This document shows positions 50,974 to 59,315 of a stretch of 64,000 nucleotides of DNA, one piece after another. The DNA is taken from NCBI GenBank assembly GCA_002358905.1, contig DEPT01000023.1:1-64000 (forward strand). Reading direction: 5' to 3'. This stretch comes from Akkermansiaceae bacterium UBA3385 (GTDB lineage: Bacteria; Verrucomicrobiota; Verrucomicrobiia; Verrucomicrobiales; Akkermansiaceae). Numbering within the stretch: the first letter of the stretch is position 1; the number at the start of each line of letters is the position of its first letter. The position numbers were made by a program, and so were the translations under genes. Below the pieces are notes generated by a model, which was not told where the DNA came from, ran no database searches, and saw only the letters and a list, made by a program, of their open reading frames with translations.

Positions 50974-52824
50974 ATGATGAACAGAGCTTCACTTGCTTCT
51001 CTTGCGTTGGCTTTTTCTGCCGCTCCGGTGTTTGCTCAGGCTCCCGCGGTATCGCTCCCTGTACTGTTGGAACAGGTTGTAGCGTGTTCCACCCCGGCAT
51101 CTGTGGCTGAGCGTGCTGCTGCGTTCCCGGCGCTGGCGGCTCTACCCGCTGATACGGATTCGTTTCTGGTGCTGAACCAGCTGGGAAGTTGGGCGTCTTT
51201 ATTGCAATCGGAGGATTCCATGCTTCCCTGGAAGGATATGGTGGATGCTCTGGATAGCATGGCTCTGGGTGTAACGAAGCGGACAGTGCAGGATTTGCAG
51301 CGCCTGCAGCCTTTGTTCCAGGTCCTCTCTGCGTCTCAGAATGATGTGGTGGACAACTGGGTTGGTGAAGCAAATGATTCTGCGGCTCGCGCCATTGTGG
51401 CGGTATTGCGTGAAGAATATGCTGCATCCGGGGAAAAATTGGTGCAGGCTACTCAGGATTTTCACTTGGCGCCCATTTATGTGACACTGAGTGCAAAACC
51501 TGGAAATGAAGCATTACTGCAGCAGCTTTCCATGCTGCCGCTGATGTTGCCAATGGGGACCGATGCGCCCATTGAGATGACGGTGCGTAGTGGCTGGAGA
51601 GGCTTTTGTGTGCATGGTCATGGGCTGGATTTATCGGAAGCAGAACTGGCTCCGGAGCACGAGACCAGAATCCGCCAGAATCTGGAGAAGGCAAGGCTGT
51701 ATGTGCTGGCACGGACGGTGGGTAACAAATTGGTTCTGGTTATCTGCAGTAACCTGGATGAGGTGAAAATACCTGTTAAAAAAGCTGATTCCATACTGAA
51801 TTCTCCCCTTATGACCGCGTTTGATTCCTGCCTTTCGCGCCGCACCTGGCTGGCGGGGTATAGCAGCCCTGCGGTGGTGCAGCTGCGGGAGGAACTGAAT
51901 CTTTTCGACTATCAGTACGTAGCTTCTTTTATGGAACGGGTGTTTTCGAGGCTTTCCAAGGAGAGCGCGGCCTGTGCTGAGGCTGCAAAATCTGTCAAGG
52001 CGTTGTTGGAAGTTGCTTCTCAGGTTATACCTTCTCCCAATGGGCCAGAGCGCTTGACAATGTGGGAAGACGGCTCGCTTTATCTACACATGGTGAACCA
52101 GGTTGGCCCTTACCGATTTGCTCCTTCGTCCTTGCATTATTCCCACCTGGCCCAGCATCCGGATACAGTGTGTTACATAGAATTAACGCCGGTCAGTGGT
52201 TCACCCGTGCTGGATGTACCGGCCATATTGACTCATATTGATGCTGTGCAGAACGGGTATAAGGCAACGCTGAAACCTGAACATACGCATGCTGAGCATG
52301 ACTCATTATCCTATCTGTTGAAGAAACGGGACATCGTGGAGCCTCTTGCTGAAAGTTGGCAGTTATGGAGCTGTGCCCTTACCGGAAATGGAGCGATGCT
52401 TGTTCAGTCTTCTGATTCAAGTGGTAGCGCTGCGGTCAGCTTTGCCTTGCGTGGCGAGTTCGCAGATGCAGCCAAGGCTGAACACGTTTGCTCCCTGCTG
52501 CAGAAGGGAAGTGCGTGGTGTGTTGCCGGGGAAAAGCCTGTCGTTCAGAAAGAGGGTGGTACGGTGCTGATGTCATGCGGACAATCTTCCATGGGGCTGG
52601 CTGCTCCAGCTGCGTCGGTAGCGGTGCCCGGTGGTGCGTTCTTCTCGCTGAATGTGCCGGGGCTTGTGCGTGTGTTGGAATCCTCTGGAAACATGGAGCC
52701 AGCACCTGCAGAGTTGCATAATGCCTCCTGGCTGGTTGAGCGTTTGGAGGGGTGCATGAGTACAGCCGGGGATGAATTGCATACCGTGTTGAAGCTGGAT
52801 ATGCAGGGAATTAATGGAAAATAA
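50974..52824 (+). CDS. Secreted protein of unknown function
   Basis: A 616-residue protein with a signal peptide (MMNRASLASLALAFSAAPVFAQA, cut near residue 22). No catalytic motif or known domain was recognised. The mature part is mixed alpha/beta, with an early ALPADTDSFLVLNQLGSWASLL segment and a late VPGGAFFSLNVPGLVRVLESSG. It could be a periplasmic protein with repeated substructures, as both ends carry DSFLVLN/AFFSLNVP-type strands. The double transglutaminase-like gene starts 8 bases after its stop, so the two are probably one operon and may work together. Confidence 0.7.
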   Translation: MMNRASLASLALAFSAAPVFAQAPAVSLPVLLEQVVACSTPASVAERAAAFPALAALPADTDSFLVLNQLGSWASLLQSEDSMLPWKDMVDALDSMALGVTKRTVQDLQRLQPLFQVLSASQNDVVDNWVGEANDSAARAIVAVLREEYAASGEKLVQATQDFHLAPIYVTLSAKPGNEALLQQLSMLPLMLPMGTDAPIEMTVRSGWRGFCVHGHGLDLSEAELAPEHETRIRQNLEKARLYVLARTVGNKLVLVICSNLDEVKIPVKKADSILNSPLMTAFDSCLSRRTWLAGYSSPAVVQLREELNLFDYQYVASFMERVFSRLSKESAACAEAAKSVKALLEVASQVIPSPNGPERLTMWEDGSLYLHMVNQVGPYRFAPSSLHYSHLAQHPDTVCYIELTPVSGSPVLDVPAILTHIDAVQNGYKATLKPEHTHAEHDSLSYLLKKRDIVEPLAESWQLWSCALTGNGAMLVQSSDSSGSAAVSFALRGEFADAAKAEHVCSLLQKGSAWCVAGEKPVVQKEGGTVLMSCGQSSMGLAAPAASVAVPGGAFFSLNVPGLVRVLESSGNMEPAPAELHNASWLVERLEGCMSTAGDELHTVLKLDMQGINGK

Positions 52825-52832
52825 GAGAAATA

Positions 52833-54731
52833 ATGAAGTTACAACACTTTCTTTCTTTTCTATCCGTAGCGACGGTGTGCCTGGGAACGGGCCTTGCCGA
52901 AGAAATTAAATGCCACGAGAAAGCTCGTATTATAGTGGGAATTTCTAATGGTAGCAGCTGCGGTCCCGTGATTCCTATCGATGAGTGGAAACCGCTGAAT
53001 GATAAGGATCGGGAGTATTGTGGTTCATTGGATACCTATGCAGGTAACTTCTCACGGAAGGCTGATGGCACCAGGGTGAATTCTGAGGAAACTCTGTTCA
53101 GAATAGTGCAGAGGATGGCTTCCTCCCTGGAACCCAGGCGGAAGATTATGCTGGATGGTCCGGGGTTGAAAGAAGTTCAACAGTGGCTTCGCTTTATAAA
53201 TACCAGCATTTTCGGTACTGCCACTGTGGTGGAGGCTGAAAAGGAGCTTTTCCTGGAGATTTCTTATCATTCGGCGGCCCGCATACTCGCGGCTTTCGAG
53301 ACCCCTGCCTATGTAAACAAATTGACGGAAAGGGAGAAGCAGACATTGCAGCTTTGTGTTGACTGGATTTGTGAGAACATCCCGACTAAAATGCCTTTTG
53401 GGTTGAAGGTGAAAAAGGTGCACGATGCGATTATTGACTGCGCCATCAGGTCAGATAGCCGCCACGATGCCATGGATGTTCTCCTGGACGGGGAAGGTTC
53501 AAGCGCCGCTTACGCTTCTGCAACGCAGCTCTTGCTGAGTATGTTGCGTATTGATTGCCGCGTGGTGCAGGGGCGTATGAAAAAAGAGCATAGCTGGAAT
53601 CTGCTGAAGATGGGTAAGGAATGGTATCATCTGGATACCTGTTGTGATGACCCCTCCCGCGATAGCCATTGCCGCATGTATGACTATTGCATGCTCACGG
53701 ATGCGGAAATGGCTTCCGACCATAAGTGGAATCATGAGGAGGGTTACCCGAAATCGCCCAAACGTGCAAAGCTCCGATTCTATTTGCGGAATGAGCTGCG
53801 CCGCGGCTGGCAGAAAACGGAAGCAGTATATGCCAAGGGTGAGGAAGAAAGCAAATCTCAGGTCGAGGTGCTGAAAGCTCTTCAATCTGACCCGGTGGGG
53901 CGACTCTCCCGCCAGTTGAAGTCGGCAAAGCTTAAATCGGTAGAGACTCTTCCGAAAATTCAGGACCTTGAAAAAAAGAAGGACGCGAAACAACCGTGTG
54001 CCACAGCGGAAGATATCAATAAGGAACTGGAAGCCAGACTGGATGCTCTGGACGACTCAAAGCTCAAGATAAAATGTGCTAAGAAAACGCCAGCCTGGCG
54101 TATGCGGCAGATGGTGGCAGAATCTGCTCTCTCAAGCTTTGCAGAAGAATACTGTGTGTCTTACGATGATAGAGACAGTACGATTATCATCGAGCCCTTC
54201 AAGTTCTGGACGCACCGCCGTCTGCTGGCTGCGGTTAAAAATAAAGAGCTGCTGGTAAAACTTTCACACGAGGAAAGGAAGGCACTTGAACAGTGCCACC
54301 AGTGGGTTGCGTTATATGGAACCGTCTGGAAACAGGACCGCCAGAAAGTACGGGACGTTCACATGGCTCTAGTCGAATATTTTGATTGCGATCTAAAGGA
54401 TTTATCGTCTATGGACGGGGCTATCAAAACAAAAAGCAGTGGTTCGTTAGGATATGCACAGACTATGTATGTGGTGTGCAGTCTGATGGATATTCCCTGC
54501 CGCATGGTTCATGGTCGAACGGAAGATGAATACCAGATTTGGAATATGGTCCGACTGGGAAAAGATAAATGGTATCATCTGGATGCTGCGCAGGATGATT
54601 ACCTGAAATGCCTTTCTGCACCCTTGTGTCAGAATCTGTTACTGACGAACGAGGAAATGAAGAAGACTCATGCATGGGATGAGTCTGAGTTCCCGGACGC
54701 GGCCAGAAACCGCAAAAAGAAGAACCGTTGA
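52833..54731 (+). CDS. Secreted protein with two inactive transglutaminase-like domains
   Basis: Signal peptide MKLQHFLSFLSVATVCLGTGLAE, then two transglutaminase-like domains (about residues 150-290 and 470-620), separated by a charged helical linker (about 330-410). Aligned to the intact protein at 38647-39714, the catalytic Cys is Ser in both: GEGSSAAYASA (about residue 224) and SSGSLGYAQTM (about 538). Domain 1 keeps His (KEHSWN, about 253) and Asp (YHLDTCCDDP, about 268). Domain 2 has Gln for His (YQIWN) but keeps Asp (YHLDAAQDD). It is thus probably a binding protein, or a serine-variant enzyme. Its length (632) fits a tandem duplication. Confidence 0.78.
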   Translation: MKLQHFLSFLSVATVCLGTGLAEEIKCHEKARIIVGISNGSSCGPVIPIDEWKPLNDKDREYCGSLDTYAGNFSRKADGTRVNSEETLFRIVQRMASSLEPRRKIMLDGPGLKEVQQWLRFINTSIFGTATVVEAEKELFLEISYHSAARILAAFETPAYVNKLTEREKQTLQLCVDWICENIPTKMPFGLKVKKVHDAIIDCAIRSDSRHDAMDVLLDGEGSSAAYASATQLLLSMLRIDCRVVQGRMKKEHSWNLLKMGKEWYHLDTCCDDPSRDSHCRMYDYCMLTDAEMASDHKWNHEEGYPKSPKRAKLRFYLRNELRRGWQKTEAVYAKGEEESKSQVEVLKALQSDPVGRLSRQLKSAKLKSVETLPKIQDLEKKKDAKQPCATAEDINKELEARLDALDDSKLKIKCAKKTPAWRMRQMVAESALSSFAEEYCVSYDDRDSTIIIEPFKFWTHRRLLAAVKNKELLVKLSHEERKALEQCHQWVALYGTVWKQDRQKVRDVHMALVEYFDCDLKDLSSMDGAIKTKSSGSLGYAQTMYVVCSLMDIPCRMVHGRTEDEYQIWNMVRLGKDKWYHLDAAQDDYLKCLSAPLCQNLLLTNEEMKKTHAWDESEFPDAARNRKKKNR

Positions 54732-54738
54732 ATAAGAA

Positions 54739-54772
54739 AAATCCCCGCCGGTTCGGGCGGGGATTTCTGTTA
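54739..54772 (+). terminator. Terminator after the secreted pair
   Basis: An 11-bp perfect stem (AAATCCCCGCC with GGCGGGGATTT) around a 6-base loop, then CTGTTAAA. Confidence 0.7.
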
Positions 54773-54776
54773 AACC

Positions 54777-55052
54777 TTATTTGCTGGCAGGAACAGGTTG
54801 TAAAGCGGCCTCCTCTTCCATTCCGTTCTTGAAGCGCTCAAAGACGCCCCGGGGATCCTCCGGCGTTCGCTTCAGTTCATCGAAAATTCTGTCTCTCATT
54901 TCTATCGCAGCCTGGAATGCGGCCTCCTCGCTGCCGTATTGGCGGTCAGAGAAGTATTTAGTGAATTGATTCCACTTGCGGCAGATGCTCAGGCGCCATC
55001 CCTGAAAGGATGTCGTCTCGTAGGTGTAGCGGGTAATATTACGTTGGGTCAT
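54777..55052 (-). CDS. Small AP2-like DNA-binding protein
   Basis: A 91-residue protein. Residues 8-55 (RYTYETTSFQGWRLSICRKWNQFTKYFSDRQYGSEEAAFQAAIEMRDRIFDEL) follow the AP2/ERF-like pattern seen in small bacterial proteins: three strands with W-R-x-x-I-x-R and a YFSDxxYG turn, then one helix (EEAAFQAAIEMRDRI). Such folds bind DNA and also occur as arms of integrases. The remaining 35 residues are helical and acidic. A promoter-like TTGTCA-17-CAGTAT lies about 35 bases upstream of the ATG. It stands alone, so its target is unknown. Confidence 0.6.
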   Translation of the reverse strand: MTQRNITRYTYETTSFQGWRLSICRKWNQFTKYFSDRQYGSEEAAFQAAIEMRDRIFDELKRTPEDPRGVFERFKNGMEEEAALQPVPASK

Positions 55053-55268
55053 ATTGTAGTTGCCGGGGGGTTAGTTCCGGATGCGCATATACTGCCACAT
55101 CACACACCCTCTGACAATCTAATTTACTAAATGTTCGATATTATTTCAAGAAAACAAAGAATTGAAAGTGTAAAAACGGTATGATACGCTGTATAGAATG
55201 CCGGGTTGGCATCATTTTTGAGGGGCGTGACAAGAAAAACGGCTGCAACCGGATAAGCCTGTGGACAA
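55053..55268. other. Intergenic stretch between the AP2-like gene and the pfp terminator
   Basis: AT-rich DNA with a small ATGCC/GGCAT hairpin followed by CATTTTTG near 55199-55220. No coding sequence or RNA gene recognised. Confidence 0.3.
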
Positions 55269-55302
55269 AAAAGGAGCTGCTGTAATAAACAGCAGCTCCT
55301 TT
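55266..55302 (-). terminator. Terminator after the phosphofructokinase gene
   Basis: A 14-bp perfect stem (AAAGGAGCTGCTGT with its complement) around 5 bases, followed on the minus strand by a run of T. Confidence 0.85.
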
Positions 55303-55328
55303 AAGGGAAGGATTCTCAGCTCAGCTGA

Positions 55329-56582
55329 TTAGCAGCAGGGCTGGGCAAGAATCTTGCGAAGGCGTGCGAAGCGGGGCAGGGATTCTGCTGTCTTCATGCC
55401 GGTAGCACCCTGAATGAGGGGCAGAGCGTAGTCGATGAAAGCCATCTCTACGTTGTTGCCGGCGGCGTTGATCCATTCGCGGGGAACCTTGCGCTCGAAG
55501 TTAGCTACGCTGGCCAGGGGCAGGAGCTTCATCTCGCACTTGTAGTTGCCTTCCTCGTCGGTGGTGCGCTCGAAAGCGGGCATCTTGTCGGTGTCGCCAG
55601 CAACAGCGGCTTCCACAGCGGTCTTACCGGCAAGGTATGCCTCGTGAGCGTCGGTTGCAGAACCCAGGTGCGTAGCGCAGCGCTGCAGCAGAGAGGGCTC
55701 GATAGCACGAACCTTGGCGCTGGTCACGCGGGCACGGACGATTTCTGCAAGCTTGTTGGCAAGGCCGCCAAGCTGGGCATGGCCGAAGCCGTCGTTGCTG
55801 TTGGTCTTGGCTTCGGAGATGAAGTTGCCGTCCTTGTCGTGGATACCTTCGGAAACAACCACAAGGCACTTGCCGGTGGCATTGTAAATCTTCTCCACAT
55901 CGCACAGGAAGCTTTCCATGTCGAAGTCAACCTCGGGCAGGTAGATGAGGTCGGGACCTGCACCGGCGTAGGTGGCCAGGGCGGAAGCTGCGGTAAGCCA
56001 GCCAGCGTGACGGCCCATCACCTCGATGATGGTCACCATGCCGGTGTCGTAGCAGCAGGCATCGTGCTTCACTTCCATCACGGAAGTGGCGATGTACTTA
56101 GCAGCAGAGGCAAAGCCGGGGCAGTGGTCGGTGCCGAAAAGGTCGTTGTCGATGGTCTTGGGAATGCCCATCACGCGGCACTCGTAACCACTCTTTTCCA
56201 TGAACTTGGAAATTTTGTTGCAGGTGTCCATGGAGTCGTTGCCACCGTTGTAGAAGAAGTAGCGCACATCGAACTTCTTGAAGGTTTCGAGCAGCTTCTC
56301 GTAGTCGGTCGGATCCACGTCCGGGTTCTTCATCTTGTAGCGGCAGGTGCCCAGAGCGGAGGAAGGAGTGAACTTCAGTAGCTCAAGCTCCACCGGGTCT
56401 TCCATGCCCATGTCGTAAAGCTTGCCGTCGAGCACGCCACGGATACCGTTGGCAGCACCCAGCACGCGGGTAATCTGAGGAGCGTTAAGAGCGGTCTGGA
56501 TAGCGCCCAGAACGCTGGCGTTAATCACAGCGGTAGGACCGCCGGACTGACCGATGATGCATGCACCTTTGAGTTCGTTCAT
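55329..56582 (-). CDS. pfp: Phosphofructokinase, pyrophosphate-dependent type
   Basis: Key glycolytic step, fructose-6-phosphate to the bisphosphate. The N-terminal loop is GQSGGPTAVINAS, the donor-site motif is FYNGGNDSMDTCNKIS, the catalytic GIPKTIDNDLFGTDHCPG follows, and VTIIEVMGRHAGWLTAASAL is the substrate region. PKTIDND with Asp after GGN marks the PPi-using class (ATP enzymes have GGDG and typically PGTIDND). The GGND motif departs from the textbook GGDD. Length 417 is normal for short PPi enzymes. PPi use would make the step reversible. Confidence 0.87.
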   Translation of the reverse strand: MNELKGACIIGQSGGPTAVINASVLGAIQTALNAPQITRVLGAANGIRGVLDGKLYDMGMEDPVELELLKFTPSSALGTCRYKMKNPDVDPTDYEKLLETFKKFDVRYFFYNGGNDSMDTCNKISKFMEKSGYECRVMGIPKTIDNDLFGTDHCPGFASAAKYIATSVMEVKHDACCYDTGMVTIIEVMGRHAGWLTAASALATYAGAGPDLIYLPEVDFDMESFLCDVEKIYNATGKCLVVVSEGIHDKDGNFISEAKTNSNDGFGHAQLGGLANKLAEIVRARVTSAKVRAIEPSLLQRCATHLGSATDAHEAYLAGKTAVEAAVAGDTDKMPAFERTTDEEGNYKCEMKLLPLASVANFERKVPREWINAAGNNVEMAFIDYALPLIQGATGMKTAESLPRFARLRKILAQPCC

Positions 56583-56733
56583 GATATGAAGAATGTGTAG
56601 ATGTATTGTTTTCTTGTATTGTTCCCTCCGCGTTTTTCAGGCCGAAGGAACGGCCGCCTACGGCGGGCGCGCTATTCTACTCCCTTTGTTCTCGCTTGGC
56701 AAGCAAAATAATGTTGAGTGGTGGAAAAAGTAA

Positions 56734-56760
56734 AAGCCGCAACTCATTGAGTTGCGGCTT
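56734..56760 (-). terminator. Terminator of tRNA-Ser
   Basis: AAGCCGCAACTC pairs with GAGTTGCGGCTT around ATT, with T-rich DNA following on the minus strand. Confidence 0.8.
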
Positions 56761-56766
56761 ATTTTA

Positions 56767-56854
56767 CGGACAGGGAGGGATTCGAACCCTCGGTACGCTT
56801 TTGACGTACACACGATTTCCAATCGTGCTCTTTCGACCACTCAGACACCTGCCC
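56767..56854 (-). tRNA. tRNA-Ser (anticodon GGA)
   Basis: On the minus strand the acceptor GGGCAGG pairs with CCTGTCC (one G-U), followed by discriminator G; CCA is not encoded. The anticodon stem CACGATT/AATCGTG holds GGA, reading UCC and UCU. A long variable arm (GTACG/CGTAC) marks class II serine tRNA. The T arm shows GGTTCGAATCC. Length 88. A promoter (TTGCAA-17-TATATT) lies just upstream at about 56896-56926. Confidence 0.95.
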
Positions 56855-56895
56855 ATGTTTTGCATGAGCCCCGTGTGGATGGGGTGCGGCGGAAA

Positions 56896-56926
56896 TATAC
56901 ACGAAAACTTGGTGGCTTGCAAGCTA
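56896..56926 (-). promoter_or_regulatory. tRNA-Ser promoter
   Basis: Minus strand: TTGCAA, 17-bp spacer, TATATT, about 40 bases before the tRNA. Confidence 0.55.
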
Positions 56927-56955
56927 ATTCTTGCAAAAAAGATGATTTTTTTGTG

Positions 56956-57864
56956 TTATTGCAGTTTTTGGGTGACTTTGAAGTGAAGTTTGGCGACATC
57001 CTGCAGGCGTTCGCGTCCGTAAGTCTGAACAAAATGCTGGGCTGCGCGGGTGACGTGAGGGGCACAGCCCAGCGGCATGGGGCAGTTGCTGGCGGCAGCG
57101 GCCTGTTGCATCCACTGGACAAAGCGGTCGCGCGCAAGGATGGATGCCGCGGCTACGGCTACATCGCTTTCCGCCTTGGTTCGTTGTTCCAGCTGAACGG
57201 GGATGCGGCGTTGGCCGAGTGCACGCTTAAGCACCCATTCATTGGCAAACTGATCACTGAGGGCACGGGGGCAGGTGGGCACTTTTTCATGCAGTGCAGC
57301 AATGACCCGGGCGTGTCCCCAGGCGAGCAGGCGGTTCAGATTGCCTATTTCATTATAGAGTTCATTATAGCGACGAGGGCCGATACAGATAACCTCGTAC
57401 ACGACACCCGCTGTTTTCTTGATTTTTTCTGCAATGGTATGTATCTTCTTGTCATCGGGAATGGATTTGCTGTCTTTGCAGCCCAGCCGCGCCAGTTCCG
57501 CCGCACAGCGTTCATCGGTGTACACACCTGCCACGACCAGGGGGCCGAAGTAGTCGCCTTTCCCGCTTTCATCCACCCCGAAATGGGGGGTGGTGTCTAT
57601 CAGGGCTGGTAAGGTGGTGGAAAGAGAAGGTGCCTTTTCTTCCGGCTGGAGTTGCAGTACATCAATGACAAAGTTCTCCGCTCCGCGACCTTGGATGAGC
57701 AGCCGGGCTTTTTTAGGATAAAAAGCAACATTAACTGTATCGTTTTCGAAACAATAATCTGCATAATCCCGCGTGGTGGCGCGGAATTTCGGGTCGGCAT
57801 CCAATTTATTGCGGAGGGCGGTCGCTTCGTCCCTGGAAAGCTGAATACTGTACTGATTTGCCAT
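56956..57864 (-). CDS. rnhC: Ribonuclease HIII
   Basis: Removes RNA from RNA-DNA hybrids. The N-terminal TBP-like substrate-binding domain (about residues 1-90: LRNKLDADPKFRATTRDYADYCFENDTVNVAFYPKKARLLIQG) is followed by the catalytic domain starting GVDESGKGDYFGPLVVAGVY (about residue 95), with DSKSIPDDKKI and the later Asp in TKAESDVAVAAASILARDRF. The DESGKGDYFGPL form with this N-domain separates HIII from HII. Length 302 is normal. Confidence 0.93.
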   Translation of the reverse strand: MANQYSIQLSRDEATALRNKLDADPKFRATTRDYADYCFENDTVNVAFYPKKARLLIQGRGAENFVIDVLQLQPEEKAPSLSTTLPALIDTTPHFGVDESGKGDYFGPLVVAGVYTDERCAAELARLGCKDSKSIPDDKKIHTIAEKIKKTAGVVYEVICIGPRRYNELYNEIGNLNRLLAWGHARVIAALHEKVPTCPRALSDQFANEWVLKRALGQRRIPVQLEQRTKAESDVAVAAASILARDRFVQWMQQAAAASNCPMPLGCAPHVTRAAQHFVQTYGRERLQDVAKLHFKVTQKLQ

Positions 57865-57976
57865 GTTCGGATATAAGAATGCGAGGAATTTGCGGGGTCG
57901 TCAACCTAAAAACGGGAAAAAAAACTTAAAAAACGCCAAGGTGACGCAGAATTTGGCATTTTTTATCACTTTAGGC

Positions 57977-58005
57977 GAGACAAAATAGTTTTTTTGGTCT
58001 ACAAT
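57977..58005 (+). promoter_or_regulatory. HU gene promoter
   Basis: GAGACA (57977-57982), 17-bp spacer, TACAAT (58000-58005), giving a leader of about 26 bases; AT-rich DNA lies upstream. Confidence 0.45.
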
Positions 58006-58037
58006 GTGCCCGGCTTTTCAACAAAGCAATTTTTATT

Positions 58038-58340
58038 ATGGCAAATACGATTACTAAGAGAGAGCTTGTTAACAAGGTATGCGCTGAGCTGGACAACGGT
58101 TTCACGCAGAACGAGGTGCTTGACATCATCCAGAAGACAATCGAACTGATTACTGATGCTCTGGGTAAGGGTGATCGCGTTGTGCTGCGCAACTTCGGTA
58201 CTTTCATCGTGAAGGAAGTGAAGCCCAAGGTTGGCCGCAACCCCAAGGACCCCGCCAAGAACGTTCCGATTCCCGCCCGCTCGGTGGTGAAGTTCAAGGT
58301 TGGTAAGAACCTGAAGGAAGCCGCTGCCAAGGTTTCCTAA
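58038..58340 (+). CDS. HU/IHF-family nucleoid protein
   Basis: A DNA-bending protein of 100 residues. The N-terminal helices (TKRELVNKVCAELDNGFTQNEVLDIIQKTIELITDALGKG) and the beta-arm with its DNA-contacting core (VVLRNFGTFIVKEVKPKVGRNPKDPAKNVPIPARSVVKFKVGKNLKEAA) are standard. The arm motif GRNPKDPAKNVPIPAR with the intercalating Pro is intact. HU or IHF identity cannot be told from one subunit. A hairpin follows, just before the hisG promoter. Confidence 0.92.
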   Translation: MANTITKRELVNKVCAELDNGFTQNEVLDIIQKTIELITDALGKGDRVVLRNFGTFIVKEVKPKVGRNPKDPAKNVPIPARSVVKFKVGKNLKEAAAKVS

Positions 58341-58371
58341 ACCTTCCGGCACATTGATATGTGCTAGTGTA

Positions 58372-58407
58372 ACAAGGACGCATCTATACGCATAGACGCG
58401 TCCTTGT
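58372..58407 (+). terminator. Terminator after the HU gene
   Basis: ACAAGGACGC pairs with GCGTCCTTGT around a 16-base loop; the -35 box of the next promoter overlaps its right arm. Confidence 0.6.
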
Positions 58408-58431
58408 TCTGTGATAGAAAAAATGTAAAAT
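58404..58431 (+). promoter_or_regulatory. his operon promoter
   Basis: TTGTTC (58404-58409), 16-bp spacer, TAAAAT (58426-58431); the ATG of hisG lies 16 bases further. No His-rich leader peptide or attenuator was seen. Confidence 0.5.
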
Positions 58432-58447
58432 CACCCCATCCGGTAAT

Positions 58448-59302
58448 ATGAAACTGAGAATAGCTGTTCAATCCAAAGGGCGTTTGAATGAGGATACCAT
58501 GTCGATTCTGGCAGAAGCCGGAATTAAAGTAAGTTCCTCAAAGAGAACGCTTCTGGTATCTGCCCGCAAGTTCCCCATGGAGGTACTTTACCTGCGCGAT
58601 GACGATATCCCCGAAACTGTGACTGATGGTGTGGCTGATATCGGCGTGGTAGGGCTCAATGAGTACCTGGAGCGCCAGGGCGATGCTGATATTGTGAAGA
58701 AGCTTGGCTTTGGCGGTTGCCGCTTGAGCATAGCCATTCCCAAGGAGCATGAGTACACAGGTCCGCAGTGGCTCCAGGGACGCCGCATTGCCACTTCCTA
58801 TCCTGTCATTCTTCGCCGCTGGCTGGAGGAGCAGGGGATTCAGGCTCATATTCATGTTATCACCGGCTCCGTTGAAATTTCCACCGGCATCGGTCTGGCA
58901 GATGCCATCTTCGATATCGTGAGCAGTGGTGCCACGCTGGTGAGCAACAACCTGCGCGAGGTGGAAGTGGTGCTGGAAAGCGAGGCTGTGCTTATTGCCA
59001 ACAAGAACCTCTGCGCCGAGAAGCGTGAGATTCTGGATAAGCTTCTTTTCCGTATGGATGCTGTGATGACGGCTGCTGACAAGCGCTACGTGCTCATGAA
59101 CGCCCCGAAGGATTGCGTGGACCAGATTGTGTCTGTGCTGCCGGGGGTGAAGAGCCCCACCATCATGCCGCTGGCCCAGGAGGGCTGGTGCAGCATCCAC
59201 ACCGTGTTGGATGAATCCTGCTTCTGGGATATCATCGGTAAGCTTAAGGAAGCCGGTGCTCAGGGTATCCTGGTGCTTCCTATCGAAAAAATGATTCTGT
59301 AA
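58448..59302 (+). CDS. hisG: ATP phosphoribosyltransferase, long form
   Basis: First step of histidine synthesis, joining ATP and PRPP; normally feedback-inhibited by histidine. The N-terminus is LRIAVQSKGRLNEDTMSILAEAGIK, with DIGVVGLNEYLE following, and the PRPP loop region is VITGSVEISTGIGLADAIFDIVSSGATLVSNNL. The C-terminal regulatory domain (about 210-284, VDQIVSVLPGVKSPTIMPLAQEGWCSIHTVL) is present, so this is the long form that does not need HisZ. Length 284 is normal. The fused hisD-hisC gene follows 13 bases later. Confidence 0.95.
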   Translation: MKLRIAVQSKGRLNEDTMSILAEAGIKVSSSKRTLLVSARKFPMEVLYLRDDDIPETVTDGVADIGVVGLNEYLERQGDADIVKKLGFGGCRLSIAIPKEHEYTGPQWLQGRRIATSYPVILRRWLEEQGIQAHIHVITGSVEISTGIGLADAIFDIVSSGATLVSNNLREVEVVLESEAVLIANKNLCAEKREILDKLLFRMDAVMTAADKRYVLMNAPKDCVDQIVSVLPGVKSPTIMPLAQEGWCSIHTVLDESCFWDIIGKLKEAGAQGILVLPIEKMIL

Positions 59303-59315
59303 TTTCTTTATTCCC

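Noticed and set aside
58372..58447. Histidine attenuator before hisG
   Set aside because: No short frame with a run of His codons; the hairpin belongs to the end of the HU gene.
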